Of a DNA stretch of 64,000 bases, positions 55,207 through 64,000 are shown piece after piece. The stretch spans positions 62,001 to 126,000 of the forward strand of contig JAHBUB010000007.1 of the NCBI GenBank assembly GCA_019638285.1, given 5' to 3'. This stretch comes from Cyclobacteriaceae bacterium. Its GTDB lineage: Bacteria; Bacteroidota; Bacteroidia; Cytophagales; Cyclobacteriaceae. Within the stretch, counting starts at the first letter, position 1, and each line of letters opens with the position of its first letter. The notes under the pieces are model-generated. The model was not told the DNA's origin. It saw only the letters and a list, made by a program, of their open reading frames with translations, and ran no database searches. The position numbers were made by a program, and so were the translations under genes.

Positions 55207-55228
55207 AACCCCGGGGTTAACCGGGGTT
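55207..55228 (-). terminator. Rho-independent terminator shared by convergent genes
   Basis: AACCCCGG (55207-55214) pairs perfectly with CCGGGGTT (55221-55228) across a 6-base loop. On the minus strand the stem is followed by TTTTCTTTTA, so it is a typical terminator for the lipoprotein gene and its operon (55256-61538). It probably also ends the NSS transcript from the other side, although no T-run follows on the + strand. Confidence 0.85.
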
Positions 55229-55255
55229 CCACAACCTACTTCCAATTAAACCAAC

Positions 55256-56407
55256 TTATTTAAACAACACCACCAGGTTGCTCGTTTCTAATGGGTTATA
55301 AGGACTAAGGTTTTCCAAACGTGAAGCAAACACATCCCACTCTGGGCCAGGAGATATTCCTCCAGAAAGAAATCCTTCTTTGTTGTTAAAATATCCGGGG
55401 GCAGAAGTGTTTTGTAAATACATCGCCAAAAGAGTAGGATCAAGTCCGGGCCACACTGCATTGATCTCATTGGTAAATACATTTTTGATGGAGTAATCTT
55501 TCAACAACACATTACGATCAGACACATCTAAACTGCTTGGTGGCAACCCCACTTCAGCCACACCTATTTCTTTTGGATCGGATCCGGATGCCACAAACGC
55601 CCAGTTAAATCCAGTATTACCGGCAAACAATATCGCATTTGGATGGTTTGAGTTACCATATACATCCACTACATCTCCTTTCCTTCCAGCAAACATGTGG
55701 AGGGTACTCATCGCATAGGGATCTTCCAACGGACTTGGTGTGGGAAGGTTCGAAATAAATACTTCCATTTCAGCATCGTATCCTTTTGTGCTCACCTCAG
55801 TATAGTCGATTCTTATAATTCCATCACCCATTTCAGAATTGTTACCTCTATCTGCATTGTAGGGCTTAATAATAGAAATCCCCATTATTGGCCGTTCTTT
55901 GTTCCAAAATACCTGCATTGCCTTACCGCCATCAGGATTACCTTCAGATTCAGCATCTGTTACAGTTAGTTCATACTCCCATAATTTCCCTTCAAATTCC
56001 ACATTTGATTCTACTACAAGGTTTTTTACCCTATTGTCGTCATCACTTGTATATGAAAGGCTGAGTATTCGGTCTATTTTATACTTGTGCAATCCTATGA
56101 CAATTTCTTCTGCAATTTCAGCGGCTGCATCTCCGATAGCGATAAAATTTCCGAGGTGTTCGTAAATGTTATTTCCCTGTAACATATCATCGTTGGTCCT
56201 GCCTGACATTCTGCCTCCCGTAGCATTGGCTGTATGGGTAATTGAAGAAGGAATTTTTACCCTTAAATTTTCAGGAAGTAAATCCTGCTGCGTGGTGACT
56301 TCCGGATTTTCATCACAGGAAGTGGCCAGAAACATCATGGCCATTCCCATTAATAATGCGTATGAAATAAATTTTAACCGTTTCATTTTTTTAGTGTTTT
56401 GTTTCAT
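55256..56407 (-). CDS. Lipoprotein of unknown function, last gene of the sigma/FecR/TonB-receptor operon
   Basis: The 383-residue protein starts with a lipoprotein signal (FISYALLMGMAMMFLATSCDEN) with the lipobox cysteine in ATSC. An ATG seven codons later is an alternative start. I do not recognise the family. The mature protein is mostly beta-type, acidic, and contains a paired set of DYTEVSTKGYDAEMEVFI and KAMQVFWNKERPIMGI strands. Placed downstream of a TonB receptor and a DUF4249 protein, it is probably a surface-exposed or periplasmic accessory of the same uptake system. A GC-rich hairpin lies in its leader. Confidence 0.65.
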   Translation of the reverse strand: MKQNTKKMKRLKFISYALLMGMAMMFLATSCDENPEVTTQQDLLPENLRVKIPSSITHTANATGGRMSGRTNDDMLQGNNIYEHLGNFIAIGDAAAEIAEEIVIGLHKYKIDRILSLSYTSDDDNRVKNLVVESNVEFEGKLWEYELTVTDAESEGNPDGGKAMQVFWNKERPIMGISIIKPYNADRGNNSEMGDGIIRIDYTEVSTKGYDAEMEVFISNLPTPSPLEDPYAMSTLHMFAGRKGDVVDVYGNSNHPNAILFAGNTGFNWAFVASGSDPKEIGVAEVGLPPSSLDVSDRNVLLKDYSIKNVFTNEINAVWPGLDPTLLAMYLQNTSAPGYFNNKEGFLSGGISPGPEWDVFASRLENLSPYNPLETSNLVVLFK

Positions 56408-56420
56408 AATCTCTTTTATC

Positions 56421-56436
56421 GGGGGCTTAGGCCCCC
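56421..56436 (-). promoter_or_regulatory. GC-rich intercistronic hairpin before the lipoprotein gene
   Basis: GGGGGC (56421-56426) and GCCCCC (56431-56436) form a perfect 6-bp G/C stem with a 4-base loop, 14 bases before the lipoprotein start and 80 bases after the DUF4249 stop. No T-run follows in the transcript direction, so it looks like an mRNA-processing or stabilising element, or an attenuator, rather than a full terminator. Confidence 0.5.
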
Positions 56437-56516
56437 TTCACTACTAAAACACGGCAACAGGATTTCACCCTTAGTACTATTCAAATATTTTTAAAAAAGC
56501 TTAAACGGAGCTATTC

Positions 56517-57326
56517 TTAAGGCTTTTCTAGAATAATTGTGGTGTCAGATACAACGGTAGAAACCGCAAAAAAGCCTATAGCCCCTTCACTGAGGTTAGT
56601 TGGAACATTCTCACGTTGCACGTCAAACGCACCTCCCCTCCACTCTGTTTCAGAAAGTGCAGACCGTAAATATGCTTTGTACTCCGGGCTTATTGAATAT
56701 TTTTTTCTAATCACCATAGCATTCACCGGAAACAAAACATTTTCCTTATCTGGTTTAAAAAGCGAATTGATATCTACCGTTTTTAAATCATAGTAAATCA
56801 TTCTTCCTTCACACAAAGTTCCTGATTGACATTCAGGCGTATTTGTCCATGAAATATGATAATCAATGTAATTGGGGCCCGATCCAGAATCATCCAATTG
56901 CAATTGATACAACCCTTCACGCGCCTTGTCGTATTGAAGCTTGTTCATAGGTTCTACGGGTACTGATACTGCCACAGCAAAAAATTCTTTTCCTTGATAA
57001 TGAATTAATAATGTGTACTTTTTTCCAAAAACAGCAGTCATTTCTTCTGTAAGATAATTCCCTGATCCCCCTGGGGTTTCTAAAACAGAATATACCTTTT
57101 CGTTTCCTTCAAAGATCGAAACAATAGCCCCTGATGCCGGTCTTGCTTCTCCATTCAGATTTTGATAGGGATGTGAAAGTTTTATTACATGACTCATTTT
57201 TTCATTGGTCAACACACCCTCTACTACCAACAAGTCAGAGTTTATGCTTTTTAATGGTTTGTCAATTTTCTCTTCACCGCAGGAAAATAGAATTAAGGTC
57301 GCCAAAGAAATAATATATCGATTCAT
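56517..57326 (-). CDS. DUF4249 family lipoprotein, TonB-receptor partner
   Basis: The start is ATG 57326, overlapping the receptor stop as ATGA; GTG two codons earlier is also open. The 269-residue protein has a lipoprotein signal (IISLATLILFSCGEE) and matches DUF4249: SDLLVVEGVLTNEKMSHVIKLS, a GAIVSIFEGNEKVY strand, and YDLKTVDINSLFK. DUF4249 genes usually follow TonB-dependent receptors in Bacteroidota and may cap or assist them at the cell surface. Its ligand is unknown. Confidence 0.84.
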   Translation of the reverse strand: MNRYIISLATLILFSCGEEKIDKPLKSINSDLLVVEGVLTNEKMSHVIKLSHPYQNLNGEARPASGAIVSIFEGNEKVYSVLETPGGSGNYLTEEMTAVFGKKYTLLIHYQGKEFFAVAVSVPVEPMNKLQYDKAREGLYQLQLDDSGSGPNYIDYHISWTNTPECQSGTLCEGRMIYYDLKTVDINSLFKPDKENVLFPVNAMVIRKKYSISPEYKAYLRSALSETEWRGGAFDVQRENVPTNLSEGAIGFFAVSTVVSDTTIILEKP

Positions 57327-59962
57327 CTCCACTTGAAGTTATAAGCAATTGCAGGAACAAATCGTAGCAAATAAAATTGAGTACTGACCAAATCTTTATC
57401 CAATAAGTTGGAAGGAACTTTAAAGCTTCCGTCCACTTGCTCTGTTTTATTATAATTAACAAAAAGTGCATTCTTTCTGCCGTAGAGATTATAGATAGAA
57501 AATGTCAGGCTATGTTTAAACCTGCTTTCTACATTCTTATTCAGGTTTAAGGTAGCCGAAAGATCAAGACGGTGATAGTCTGGTAATCGGTCATTATTTT
57601 TTTGGCCGTAGACTGGAACCTCCAATCCATTGAAATTATAAAAACTAACTGGCGAAGAAAAAGGAGCTCCAGTATAGTAACTCCAATTCATGCCAATATT
57701 CCAGTGTAAATTCATATCATAGCTCATTGTAATATTCACCTGATGTGGGCGATCATAAAATGCGTTGAACTCCCTTCCGTTGTTCACTTCTAAAAACTTT
57801 CTTTTTGCTCTTGAATAAGAATAGCCTAACCAGGCACGCACCCGACCTTCTTCTTTCTTCATTTGAAATTCAACCCCATAACTGTTGGCCGTCCCAAATC
57901 GAAGCTCACGCTCCAGCAGCGGATTAAGCAAGGTTTCCGCATGAGCCTCGTAATCTATTTGATTATTCATTCGTTTATAATACGACTCTAGCTCAAGGGA
58001 GACTCCTGTCGAAGGCAGATAACGGTTGTATCCCAACACCAGCTGATTGGCCGTTTGCGGTTTTATATTTATGCTGCTGGGTAGCCAAACTTCAAACGAG
58101 GAAAACGGACTGATGGAGTTTGTGATCAAATGAATATTCTGAACATTGTGTGAAAAACTTGCCTTAAAAGAATTATTATCATTGATACCATATCTTATCG
58201 ACAGCCGAGGTGCTATGTTTTGATAACTCTTATACTTATCTCCTTTTTTATAAAATATCGTATCAATGAGATTGTGGTTACCATCAAAAACAAATTCAAA
58301 AGCTTCACCTTCATTGGTCCATGTGGAAATGCGCAAACCATAGTTCAAACCCCAATGATCACCCCATCTGATTTCGTGATTCCCATACATTATGAATTCA
58401 TTGGAGTTTTTCACTGACACTATGGGTGGAATGGGTACTCCCCCTCTACTTATATTTCCAGGGTTAAAATTGTAACCTCCAATTGAAATGCCAAAAGTAA
58501 ATTCCTCATTAGGGTTTTTGAAATAACTAAAATCACTTTTCAAATTGATGTTGGAAACATGAGAGTTCCACTTGGTTTGACTACTTCTATCCGTGTGTAA
58601 AAAATAATCATACACTCCCGCAGCCACGGTAGTGTTCAAAAACAATCGTTTGGAGAAAACGTGGTTCCATCTAATGGTAGTAGATCGGTTAGACCATTCA
58701 ATGCCACTATTAGAAGTCAAAAATTTATCACCTCCGTTATAGAAAGAAAAATATAATTTATTCTGTTGGTTAAAATCAAAATTGACTTTGCCGGTAAGGT
58801 CATGAAATTGAAATTTCTGTATATCATCATCAATCGATTCAAAAATCCATTTTACCCTTGATACCCTGCTGGAGAGTAGAAAGGAACTCTTGCCTTTTTT
58901 TATTGGACCTTCAAGGCTAAGCCGGGAGCTTAATAGCGCAATGTCACCGGAAAGGGCAAAATGCTGGTCGTTCCCCTTTCTGGTTCTTACATCCATAATG
59001 GAAGATAAGCGCCCACCCAGGGAGGCAGGCATACTCCCTTTATACAAAGTGATATCATTGACTGCATCGGGAATGATGGTAGAAAATAATCCCAACAAAT
59101 GACTGGGATTAAAAATGGGAGCATCATCAATTAATATCAGATTTTGATCGCGGTCTCCTCCCCGCACGTAATAAAAAGTAGAACCATCAGAATGAATTTT
59201 CACACCCGGTACCATTTCAAGAGACTTCACTACATCCGGCTCTCCAAAAAAGGATGGCTTCTCCGAAATAGTAACTGGCCGCATATTATATTTACTGGCT
59301 TGTACCTCCGCTACTAATTGAGGCTCTGCGCTCGTAACAATAATTTCGTCTAACAAAGCAGGGGCTGTTTCCAGGGTAATATCAAGAGATTGAGAAATCG
59401 TCAGCTCAATTGTTCTGACCAATCTATTAAATCCGATATAAGAGAAAGAAACATCATATACCCCGGATGGCAATGTGAGTGAGTAAAAACCAAAAACATT
59501 GCTGGTAGTACCTACTTTCAAATCATTGATCCAAACAGAAGCGCCAATCAGTGCTTCTCCATTGTTGATGTCTTTGACAAATCCACTGAGGATAGATTTT
59601 TGTTTTGCAATTTCAGCACTCTTTGCTTGAGGTCTTAAAACAATTTTTCCTTCAATCGCTTCATATTCAAAAGCAGCAATAACAGACAACTCATCTAAAA
59701 TTTCTGAAATCGTTTTTTTGATGGCGATATAGGTTATCTTTTGATCTGATGAAATTCTTTTGGGGTTGTAGGAAAAGGAGACACCACTTTGTTTAGAAAT
59801 ATTATTCAGGGCATCTTCAAGTGGTGTAGCCTTAAAGTCAACACTAATGGGAGTGGTAAGGATTTTTTCCTGGGCATTGGCGGAATTAATAAATAATAAC
59901 AACAGCATCAAGCTGCTGAAACATCGGCAGATTTGGTTAACATTCTTGTCTGGTTTTAGCAT
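57323..59962 (-). CDS. TonB-dependent receptor with STN signalling domain
   Basis: The 879-residue protein has a signal peptide (cleavage near NSANAQ), and an STN domain at about 35-115 (PLEDALNNISKQSGVSFSY) that talks to FecR. A carboxypeptidase-regulatory-like beta domain lies at about 125-210 (GEALIGASVWINDLKVGTT). A plug domain follows at about 230-345 (DVVKSLEMVPGVKIHSDG), then a 22-strand barrel. The STN domain marks it as a transducer-type receptor that senses its ligand and signals through FecR to the ECF sigma factor. It overlaps fecR by 7 bases. The ligand is not clear; it is not of the SusC type because no SusD gene follows. Confidence 0.92.
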   Translation of the reverse strand: MLKPDKNVNQICRCFSSLMLLLLFINSANAQEKILTTPISVDFKATPLEDALNNISKQSGVSFSYNPKRISSDQKITYIAIKKTISEILDELSVIAAFEYEAIEGKIVLRPQAKSAEIAKQKSILSGFVKDINNGEALIGASVWINDLKVGTTSNVFGFYSLTLPSGVYDVSFSYIGFNRLVRTIELTISQSLDITLETAPALLDEIIVTSAEPQLVAEVQASKYNMRPVTISEKPSFFGEPDVVKSLEMVPGVKIHSDGSTFYYVRGGDRDQNLILIDDAPIFNPSHLLGLFSTIIPDAVNDITLYKGSMPASLGGRLSSIMDVRTRKGNDQHFALSGDIALLSSRLSLEGPIKKGKSSFLLSSRVSRVKWIFESIDDDIQKFQFHDLTGKVNFDFNQQNKLYFSFYNGGDKFLTSNSGIEWSNRSTTIRWNHVFSKRLFLNTTVAAGVYDYFLHTDRSSQTKWNSHVSNINLKSDFSYFKNPNEEFTFGISIGGYNFNPGNISRGGVPIPPIVSVKNSNEFIMYGNHEIRWGDHWGLNYGLRISTWTNEGEAFEFVFDGNHNLIDTIFYKKGDKYKSYQNIAPRLSIRYGINDNNSFKASFSHNVQNIHLITNSISPFSSFEVWLPSSINIKPQTANQLVLGYNRYLPSTGVSLELESYYKRMNNQIDYEAHAETLLNPLLERELRFGTANSYGVEFQMKKEEGRVRAWLGYSYSRAKRKFLEVNNGREFNAFYDRPHQVNITMSYDMNLHWNIGMNWSYYTGAPFSSPVSFYNFNGLEVPVYGQKNNDRLPDYHRLDLSATLNLNKNVESRFKHSLTFSIYNLYGRKNALFVNYNKTEQVDGSFKVPSNLLDKDLVSTQFYLLRFVPAIAYNFKWR

Positions 59963-60969
59963 CCAGCTCCGGTGATTTCTATTTTATTTCCCTCTTGCTT
60001 ATAGGTAAGGCCCAATGTAGACTGCAAAACCTTGAGTACAGCCTCCAGTGTTTGATTTTCAAAAGTAACAGTAACCTGACACTCCTTTGATACATCACCT
60101 GAAATAATAAACTCAACTCCATAAGTAGCCTGGAGTGTTTCAACCACAGATTTTAAATTGGTTTTGTCAAAAACCATGCGCCTTGTCTTCCAGGAGAGGA
60201 AGTTGACATCAGTATTTGGACTACTCACCAACTCCCTTTCTCTCTTTCTTAATATGCCCTTTTCACCTGCCTTTAACTCAATCGACTGATCCATTTCTCT
60301 TGGCGCCAATTTAACAAGTCCAGTTTTAACCACAACCTCCACCTCATTTCGTTGTTCATAGCTTTGAACGCTAAACGAAGTACCCAATACAGTTATATCT
60401 GCCTCACTTGCACTAATTATAAAGGATTTTTGTTTATCCGGTTTCACTTCAAAAAAGGCCTCACCATGCAATTCAACCTCACGATTTTTTTTTGCAAATG
60501 AACTACGGACGGTAAGCATGGAGTTTCTATTCAAAAATACAATGCTCCCATCAGATAGGTTAATCACTTCTGTATTTTCAGCAGTCTGATAAGTCTGATC
60601 ACCTCCATTAGAAACAAAGTAATTGACTACTATTCCAGATGCAACTACCAAAAGTATAGCAGCAGCTATTCTCAACCATGCGTTGCTTTTTGCTTGAGGC
60701 TCAAACTGAATCGTTTTTTCATTTTCTTCTGCTTTTTTCAAAAAATGATTCCACTCCTTTTCTACATCTATACTTAAGGAATCAGCATCAGAGGGGTCAA
60801 AAATTTTTCTACTCAACTCATAAACCCGCTTGAACTCAAGATAGATTTGCTCATTTCCTGGCGCCAAAGCAATCCACTTCTGCAAGGCGGCTTCCTCAGC
60901 TGCTGTGGTCTCACCACTCAGGTGCTTAGCGATTAAAAGCTCTTCTGCAATATGATCCTGATCACTCAA
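59956..60969 (-). CDS. FecR family anti-sigma regulator
   Basis: The 337-residue inner-membrane protein starts with TTG at 60969. It has a short cytoplasmic N-terminal part (LSGETTAAEEAALQKW), one membrane helix (about 96-116: IAAAILLVVASGIVVNYFV), the FecR beta domain (VINLSDGSIVFLNRNS, EVELHGEAFFEVKPD) and a C-terminal DUF4974 (LEAVLKVLQSTLGLTYKQE) that meets the receptor STN domain. It holds the ECF sigma factor until the receptor is occupied. The last codons overlap the receptor start. Confidence 0.93.
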   Translation of the reverse strand: MSDQDHIAEELLIAKHLSGETTAAEEAALQKWIALAPGNEQIYLEFKRVYELSRKIFDPSDADSLSIDVEKEWNHFLKKAEENEKTIQFEPQAKSNAWLRIAAAILLVVASGIVVNYFVSNGGDQTYQTAENTEVINLSDGSIVFLNRNSMLTVRSSFAKKNREVELHGEAFFEVKPDKQKSFIISASEADITVLGTSFSVQSYEQRNEVEVVVKTGLVKLAPREMDQSIELKAGEKGILRKRERELVSSPNTDVNFLSWKTRRMVFDKTNLKSVVETLQATYGVEFIISGDVSKECQVTVTFENQTLEAVLKVLQSTLGLTYKQEGNKIEITGAGC

Positions 60970-61013
60970 TTTATTATTCTCTATTAGTATAACACGTCAT
61001 ATCCATCCTACCC

Positions 61014-61538
61014 TTACAGATTAAAAATAAAAAACAGAATAGAAAGAAAATTCGCCAGATGCTTTTTCATCACCGCTAGGGCTTTAGTCATTTGTGCCTC
61101 TACCGTCTTTACAGAAATACCCATTTTTTCAGCAATTTCGGCATACTTTAAGCCCTCAAACCTACTCATCTCAAAAACCATTCTGCATTTTGCCGGCAGC
61201 GTATTAATAGCCAGCTCTATTTCTCTTTCCAGTTCCTTTACTTCCATGCCAGGATCATTTGCTGCAATACTTTCCACATGCTCCCCTTCCAGTGCTACAT
61301 GTTTTTTCTGGTCCCGCAGGTAATTGAGGCTACGATTTCGTACGGCAGTATATAAGTAACTTTTGAAGTCAGTGTCATTTGGTAGTGTTTCGAATTTTTG
61401 CCAAACCGCAATAAAAGCCTCGTGAACAATATTTTTTGACTCATCCAGATCGCTAACGTACTTCATGGCAAACCCACATAAAGGCTTGAATAAGTCTTTA
61501 AAAATTTCTTCGAACCGTTTTTTACTATCGCTGGTCAA
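61014..61538 (-). CDS. ECF RNA polymerase sigma-70 factor
   Basis: The 174-residue protein starts with TTG at 61538; a stop lies five codons upstream in frame, so no ATG is available. Region 2 is FKPLCGFAMKYVSDLDESKN...AFIAVWQKF. Region 4 is LPAKCRMVFEMSRFEGLKYAEIAEKMGISVKTVEAQM, an HTH that reads the -35 element. It is of the Bacteroidota expansion type that pairs with FecR. It lies 44 bases before fecR, and its target is probably this same operon. Confidence 0.93.
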   Translation of the reverse strand: MTSDSKKRFEEIFKDLFKPLCGFAMKYVSDLDESKNIVHEAFIAVWQKFETLPNDTDFKSYLYTAVRNRSLNYLRDQKKHVALEGEHVESIAANDPGMEVKELEREIELAINTLPAKCRMVFEMSRFEGLKYAEIAEKMGISVKTVEAQMTKALAVMKKHLANFLSILFFIFNL

Positions 61539-61626
61539 GACATCCTTTTCTCAACTAACAATATCGGGATATTACTATAAATTGTCCTCAATAATCAAGT
61601 CAGATATTGTCCAAAAACCAATCAAT

Positions 61627-62892
61627 ATGAACAGCAGAAGGAGATTTCTTAAGTCTGCCATTACCGGGATTGCAGGGTCAGCATTACTACCACAATTGGG
61701 TTATGCGAAGAGTGAACATAGTGAAGCAATGGAAAGTCTGATTTCCAAGGATAATTCGGAGGCGTACTGGGAAATGGTCAAAAATCAATTCCCATTTGCA
61801 GATGGACTCCATTATTTTAACAATGGGTCTTTGGGGCCATCCCCCATTGCGGTGAGAGCCGCTACCAATGAATACAGAAAGATATTGGATGAGTTTCCGT
61901 CCAAATATATGTGGGGTGGTTGGAACAATGAAAAAGAGACTGTAAGAAAACAAGTAGCCGCATTACTAAAAACTTCCGAAGAGGAAATCGCCATTATTCA
62001 TAACACTACAGAAGGTATGAACCTCATTGCAAGAAGTTTTGAGCTGAAGCCCGGAGACGAAATTATTCTTGCCGATCATGAGCATACCAGCGGCACTATT
62101 CCGTGGCAAGTGTGGCAAGAGACAAAAGGAATAAAACTTGTAAAGCCAATACTGCCCATTGTCCCTGTGAGTGTGGATGAAATAGTTTCCGTTTATAAGA
62201 AAGCGATCACCCCTAAAACCAAAATCATTTCCATGTGTCACATCGTGAACACCAATGGAATGACGCTCCCCGTAAAAGAAGTTTCTGAACTCGCCCACAG
62301 TAAAGGCATACTGGTTGCGGTGGATGGGGCTCAGGCTGCAGGTATGCTAGACATAGACTTGCACGATATGCAGTGCGATTTTTATACCGCCAGCTCACAC
62401 AAATGGTTGTTCTCTCCAAAGGGAGTTGGAATATTTTATGCCAGAAAAGAAAGTCAACATTATTTAAAGCCCTTGATCGTTTGCAACGGGCATACGGATA
62501 AAACCATAAGAAGGTTGGAAAACTATAACACCAGAAATTTACCAGAAGTGCTGGGATTGGGTGCAGCGTTAGATTTCAACCAACATGTCGGAAGTAGAAA
62601 AATTGAGTTACGGACGATGGAATTAAAAAATTATTTCAGATCAAAATTTGAGGGAAACCCAAAATACAAACTCAAAACACCGGCTTCCGACCAGCTTTCA
62701 GGAGCTATCCAAACATTGGAGGTAGTGGGTAAAGATGTGAACGAAGTGAAAGAAAAGCTTTTTGATCAATATGGAATAGATACGCGCCCTATGTCTTCTT
62801 TTGGATTAAATAGCTTAAGAATATCATTGGGTATATATAACACTAAAAAGGATATTGATTATTTAGCCAAAGCTATCTCAAGTATCGCCTGA
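61627..62892 (+). CDS. Tat-exported class V aminotransferase-fold PLP enzyme
   Basis: The start is set at ATG 61627, giving 421 residues with a twin-arginine leader (MNSRRRFLKSAITGIAGSAL). The frame extends upstream into the sigma gene but that part is antisense to it. The rest is a fold-type I, class V PLP enzyme: YFNNGSLGPSP, NTTEGMNLIARSF, the aspartate strand VAVDGAQAAGMLDIDL, and the PLP lysine K259 in ASSHKWLF. It resembles isopenicillin-N epimerase/cysteine desulfurase relatives. Tat export fits a cofactor-containing enzyme folded before export. Its substrate is unknown. Confidence 0.85.
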   Translation: MNSRRRFLKSAITGIAGSALLPQLGYAKSEHSEAMESLISKDNSEAYWEMVKNQFPFADGLHYFNNGSLGPSPIAVRAATNEYRKILDEFPSKYMWGGWNNEKETVRKQVAALLKTSEEEIAIIHNTTEGMNLIARSFELKPGDEIILADHEHTSGTIPWQVWQETKGIKLVKPILPIVPVSVDEIVSVYKKAITPKTKIISMCHIVNTNGMTLPVKEVSELAHSKGILVAVDGAQAAGMLDIDLHDMQCDFYTASSHKWLFSPKGVGIFYARKESQHYLKPLIVCNGHTDKTIRRLENYNTRNLPEVLGLGAALDFNQHVGSRKIELRTMELKNYFRSKFEGNPKYKLKTPASDQLSGAIQTLEVVGKDVNEVKEKLFDQYGIDTRPMSSFGLNSLRISLGIYNTKKDIDYLAKAISSIA

Positions 62893-62899
62893 CAGGGTA

Positions 62900-63034
62900 T
62901 TAGAGTACCTTCACCATACTCGGTTGTGTATGTCCCCATTTCAAGTAGCCGTCCATATTTAGGTCAAAAAGGAAACTTGAAGTGCCAAATCCTAGCTTCC
63001 ATTCATGATCTACGGCAAAATCATACTGACTTAC
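62900..63034 (-). pseudogene. C-terminal fragment of a decayed gene
   Basis: The minus strand reads 44 coherent codons ending in TAA 62900-62902 (core YDFAVDHEWKLGFGTSSF, then DLNMDGYLKWGH). There is no start codon, and a TAG lies just upstream (63035-63037). A likely continuation (YEADQCGF) is found in another frame just before, so a frameshift seems to have occurred. I cannot name the family. The rest of the 264-base gap has no feature except the probable promoter of the next gene. Confidence 0.4.
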
Positions 63035-63156
63035 CTAAAACCGCATTGATCAGCTTCATAAGTCAAAGTCTATTACCACGTGTATAAAAATATTGTTTGA
63101 CTCAAATTCGATACTGTATATTCGCCCACCTATTAACCTTTACCTATTTTTTGTCT

Positions 63157-64000
63157 ATGAATCTCTTTAGAAGACTCGCTCTGATCACCATGGCTTTATT
63201 GACCTTTTTCTTATCCTATGGACAGATAAGTGGTACCAATCCGAATATCACCCAACGTCCACAGACGCAAGCCATACCCATGAACAGTGATCCTGTAATT
63301 GATGGTGAGGTAATCAATGATGCAGTGTGGCAACAGCATCCGGCTTTTGACGGATTAATGCAAGTAAAGCCCAACGCAGGTCAGCCTGCATCTGAAAAAA
63401 CCGACATCAGAATTGGATACACAGAAACAACACTCTACGTATCTGTTGTTTGCTATGATTCAGAACCAGAAAAACTGGTAGTTTCTGATGCAAGGAGAGA
63501 CGCTTCATTGGATGGCACCGATAGTTTCTTATTTATTATTGACACTTACCATGACAGGCAAAATGGTTTTGTCTTCGGCACTAACTCACTGGGTGTGGAA
63601 TATGATGGTCAAGTTGATAACGAAGGTCAAGGGAATTCTAATAACAACAGACAACAAGGTGGTACCATTGGCGGATTCAACTTAAATTGGGATGCAGCCT
63701 GGGTAGTAAAATCCAAAGTGGGAGACTACGGATGGAGTGCAGAATTCGCCATACCCTTGCGCACCATTCGATTTGCCTCCGGCAATGACCAGGTATGGGG
63801 GCTCAACATCCAACGTAATATTCGCAAATCAAACGAAGTAGTTTATTGGGCACCGCTTCCCATTCAATTTGATCTTAAAAGGCTTTCACTTGCAGGTGAG
63901 CTGACAGGTCTGAATCTAAAAAGTCCAGGCAATCTAAAATTTATCCCCTATGTGTTGGATAATGTATCTAAAGATTTTTCAACAGATCCCAGCAAAACTA
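63157..64000 (+). CDS. DUF5916 protein with carbohydrate-binding family 9-like domain, N-terminal part
   Basis: The gene runs off the window; 281 residues are visible from ATG 63157. A signal peptide (MNLFRRLALITMALLTFFLS, cleavage near YGQ) is followed by a CBM9-like domain at about 45-230: DPVIDGEVINDAVWQQH, TDIRIGYTETTLYVSVVCYD, WSAEFAIPLRTIRF. The sequence then enters the DUF5916 part (PGNLKFIPYVLDN). DUF5916 proteins of Bacteroidota are predicted outer-membrane barrels with an exposed binding domain, probably for polysaccharides. Confidence 0.88.
   Translation, partial: MNLFRRLALITMALLTFFLSYGQISGTNPNITQRPQTQAIPMNSDPVIDGEVINDAVWQQHPAFDGLMQVKPNAGQPASEKTDIRIGYTETTLYVSVVCYDSEPEKLVVSDARRDASLDGTDSFLFIIDTYHDRQNGFVFGTNSLGVEYDGQVDNEGQGNSNNNRQQGGTIGGFNLNWDAAWVVKSKVGDYGWSAEFAIPLRTIRFASGNDQVWGLNIQRNIRKSNEVVYWAPLPIQFDLKRLSLAGELTGLNLKSPGNLKFIPYVLDNVSKDFSTDPSKT

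Noticed and set aside
61465-61626. N-terminal extension of the PLP enzyme frame
   Set aside because: These 54 codons overlap the sigma-factor gene on the other strand, and the Tat leader begins cleanly at ATG 61627.

Overview
The window looks like chromosomal DNA of a Bacteroidota bacterium, most likely of the class Cytophagia. The evidence is moderate GC content, signals without strong Shine-Dalgarno sites, frequent TTG/GTG starts, the type IX secretion translocon gene sprA in a ruvA-sprA-gcvH context, Bacteroidota-specific families (DUF4837, DUF4249, DUF4159, DUF5916), and an ECF sigma/FecR/STN-TonB receptor operon. I saw no rRNA, tRNA, CRISPR array, prophage or intact insertion sequence.

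Layout. 1-15254 (+) is core metabolism and envelope: the 3' end of gatA, a LysM lytic transglycosylase, a DUF4837 lipoprotein, a two-domain malic enzyme, ruvA, sprA, gcvH and lipA. 15270-19525 (-) holds a nucleotidyltransferase, a sugar-kinase-like protein, a DUF4488-like protein and a secreted M28 peptidase, divergent from a sodium:solute symporter (19616-21385). 21519-27760 is a divergent kynurenine-catabolism locus: HAAO-KynU-KMO on the + strand, and SDR-aldehyde dehydrogenase-PnuC on the - strand. 27750-33561 has an MltF-like transglycosylase, an Omp85-like outer-membrane protein, an unknown protein and a glutamate-synthase-like FMN enzyme. 33562-34888 is a low-density, AT-rich stretch with a DUF3781 gene and an SRPBCC pseudogene carrying three in-frame stops.

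The most interesting region is 34889-50724 (+). It holds three TldD-like metalloproteases with Tat-like leaders and two leaderless TldE/PmbA partners (order D-D-E, then D-E, each group closed by a hairpin terminator). A tightly overlapping operon follows: DUF4159, MoxR AAA+ ATPase, DUF58, BatA-like, a DUF4175-like membrane protein with a histidine-rich segment, and a membrane protein with an amidotransferase-like domain. I read this as one functional neighbourhood that may assemble or process an envelope substrate; that role is inference.

50725-55201 holds a conserved-looking open frame without a usual start codon, a CBS-domain protein, a CvfB-like S1 protein, a methyltransferase and an NSS transporter. 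55256-61538 (-) is a complete sigma/anti-sigma/TonB-receptor/DUF4249/lipoprotein uptake operon. 61627-62892 is a Tat-exported class V aminotransferase-fold protein. The window ends inside a DUF5916 protein.
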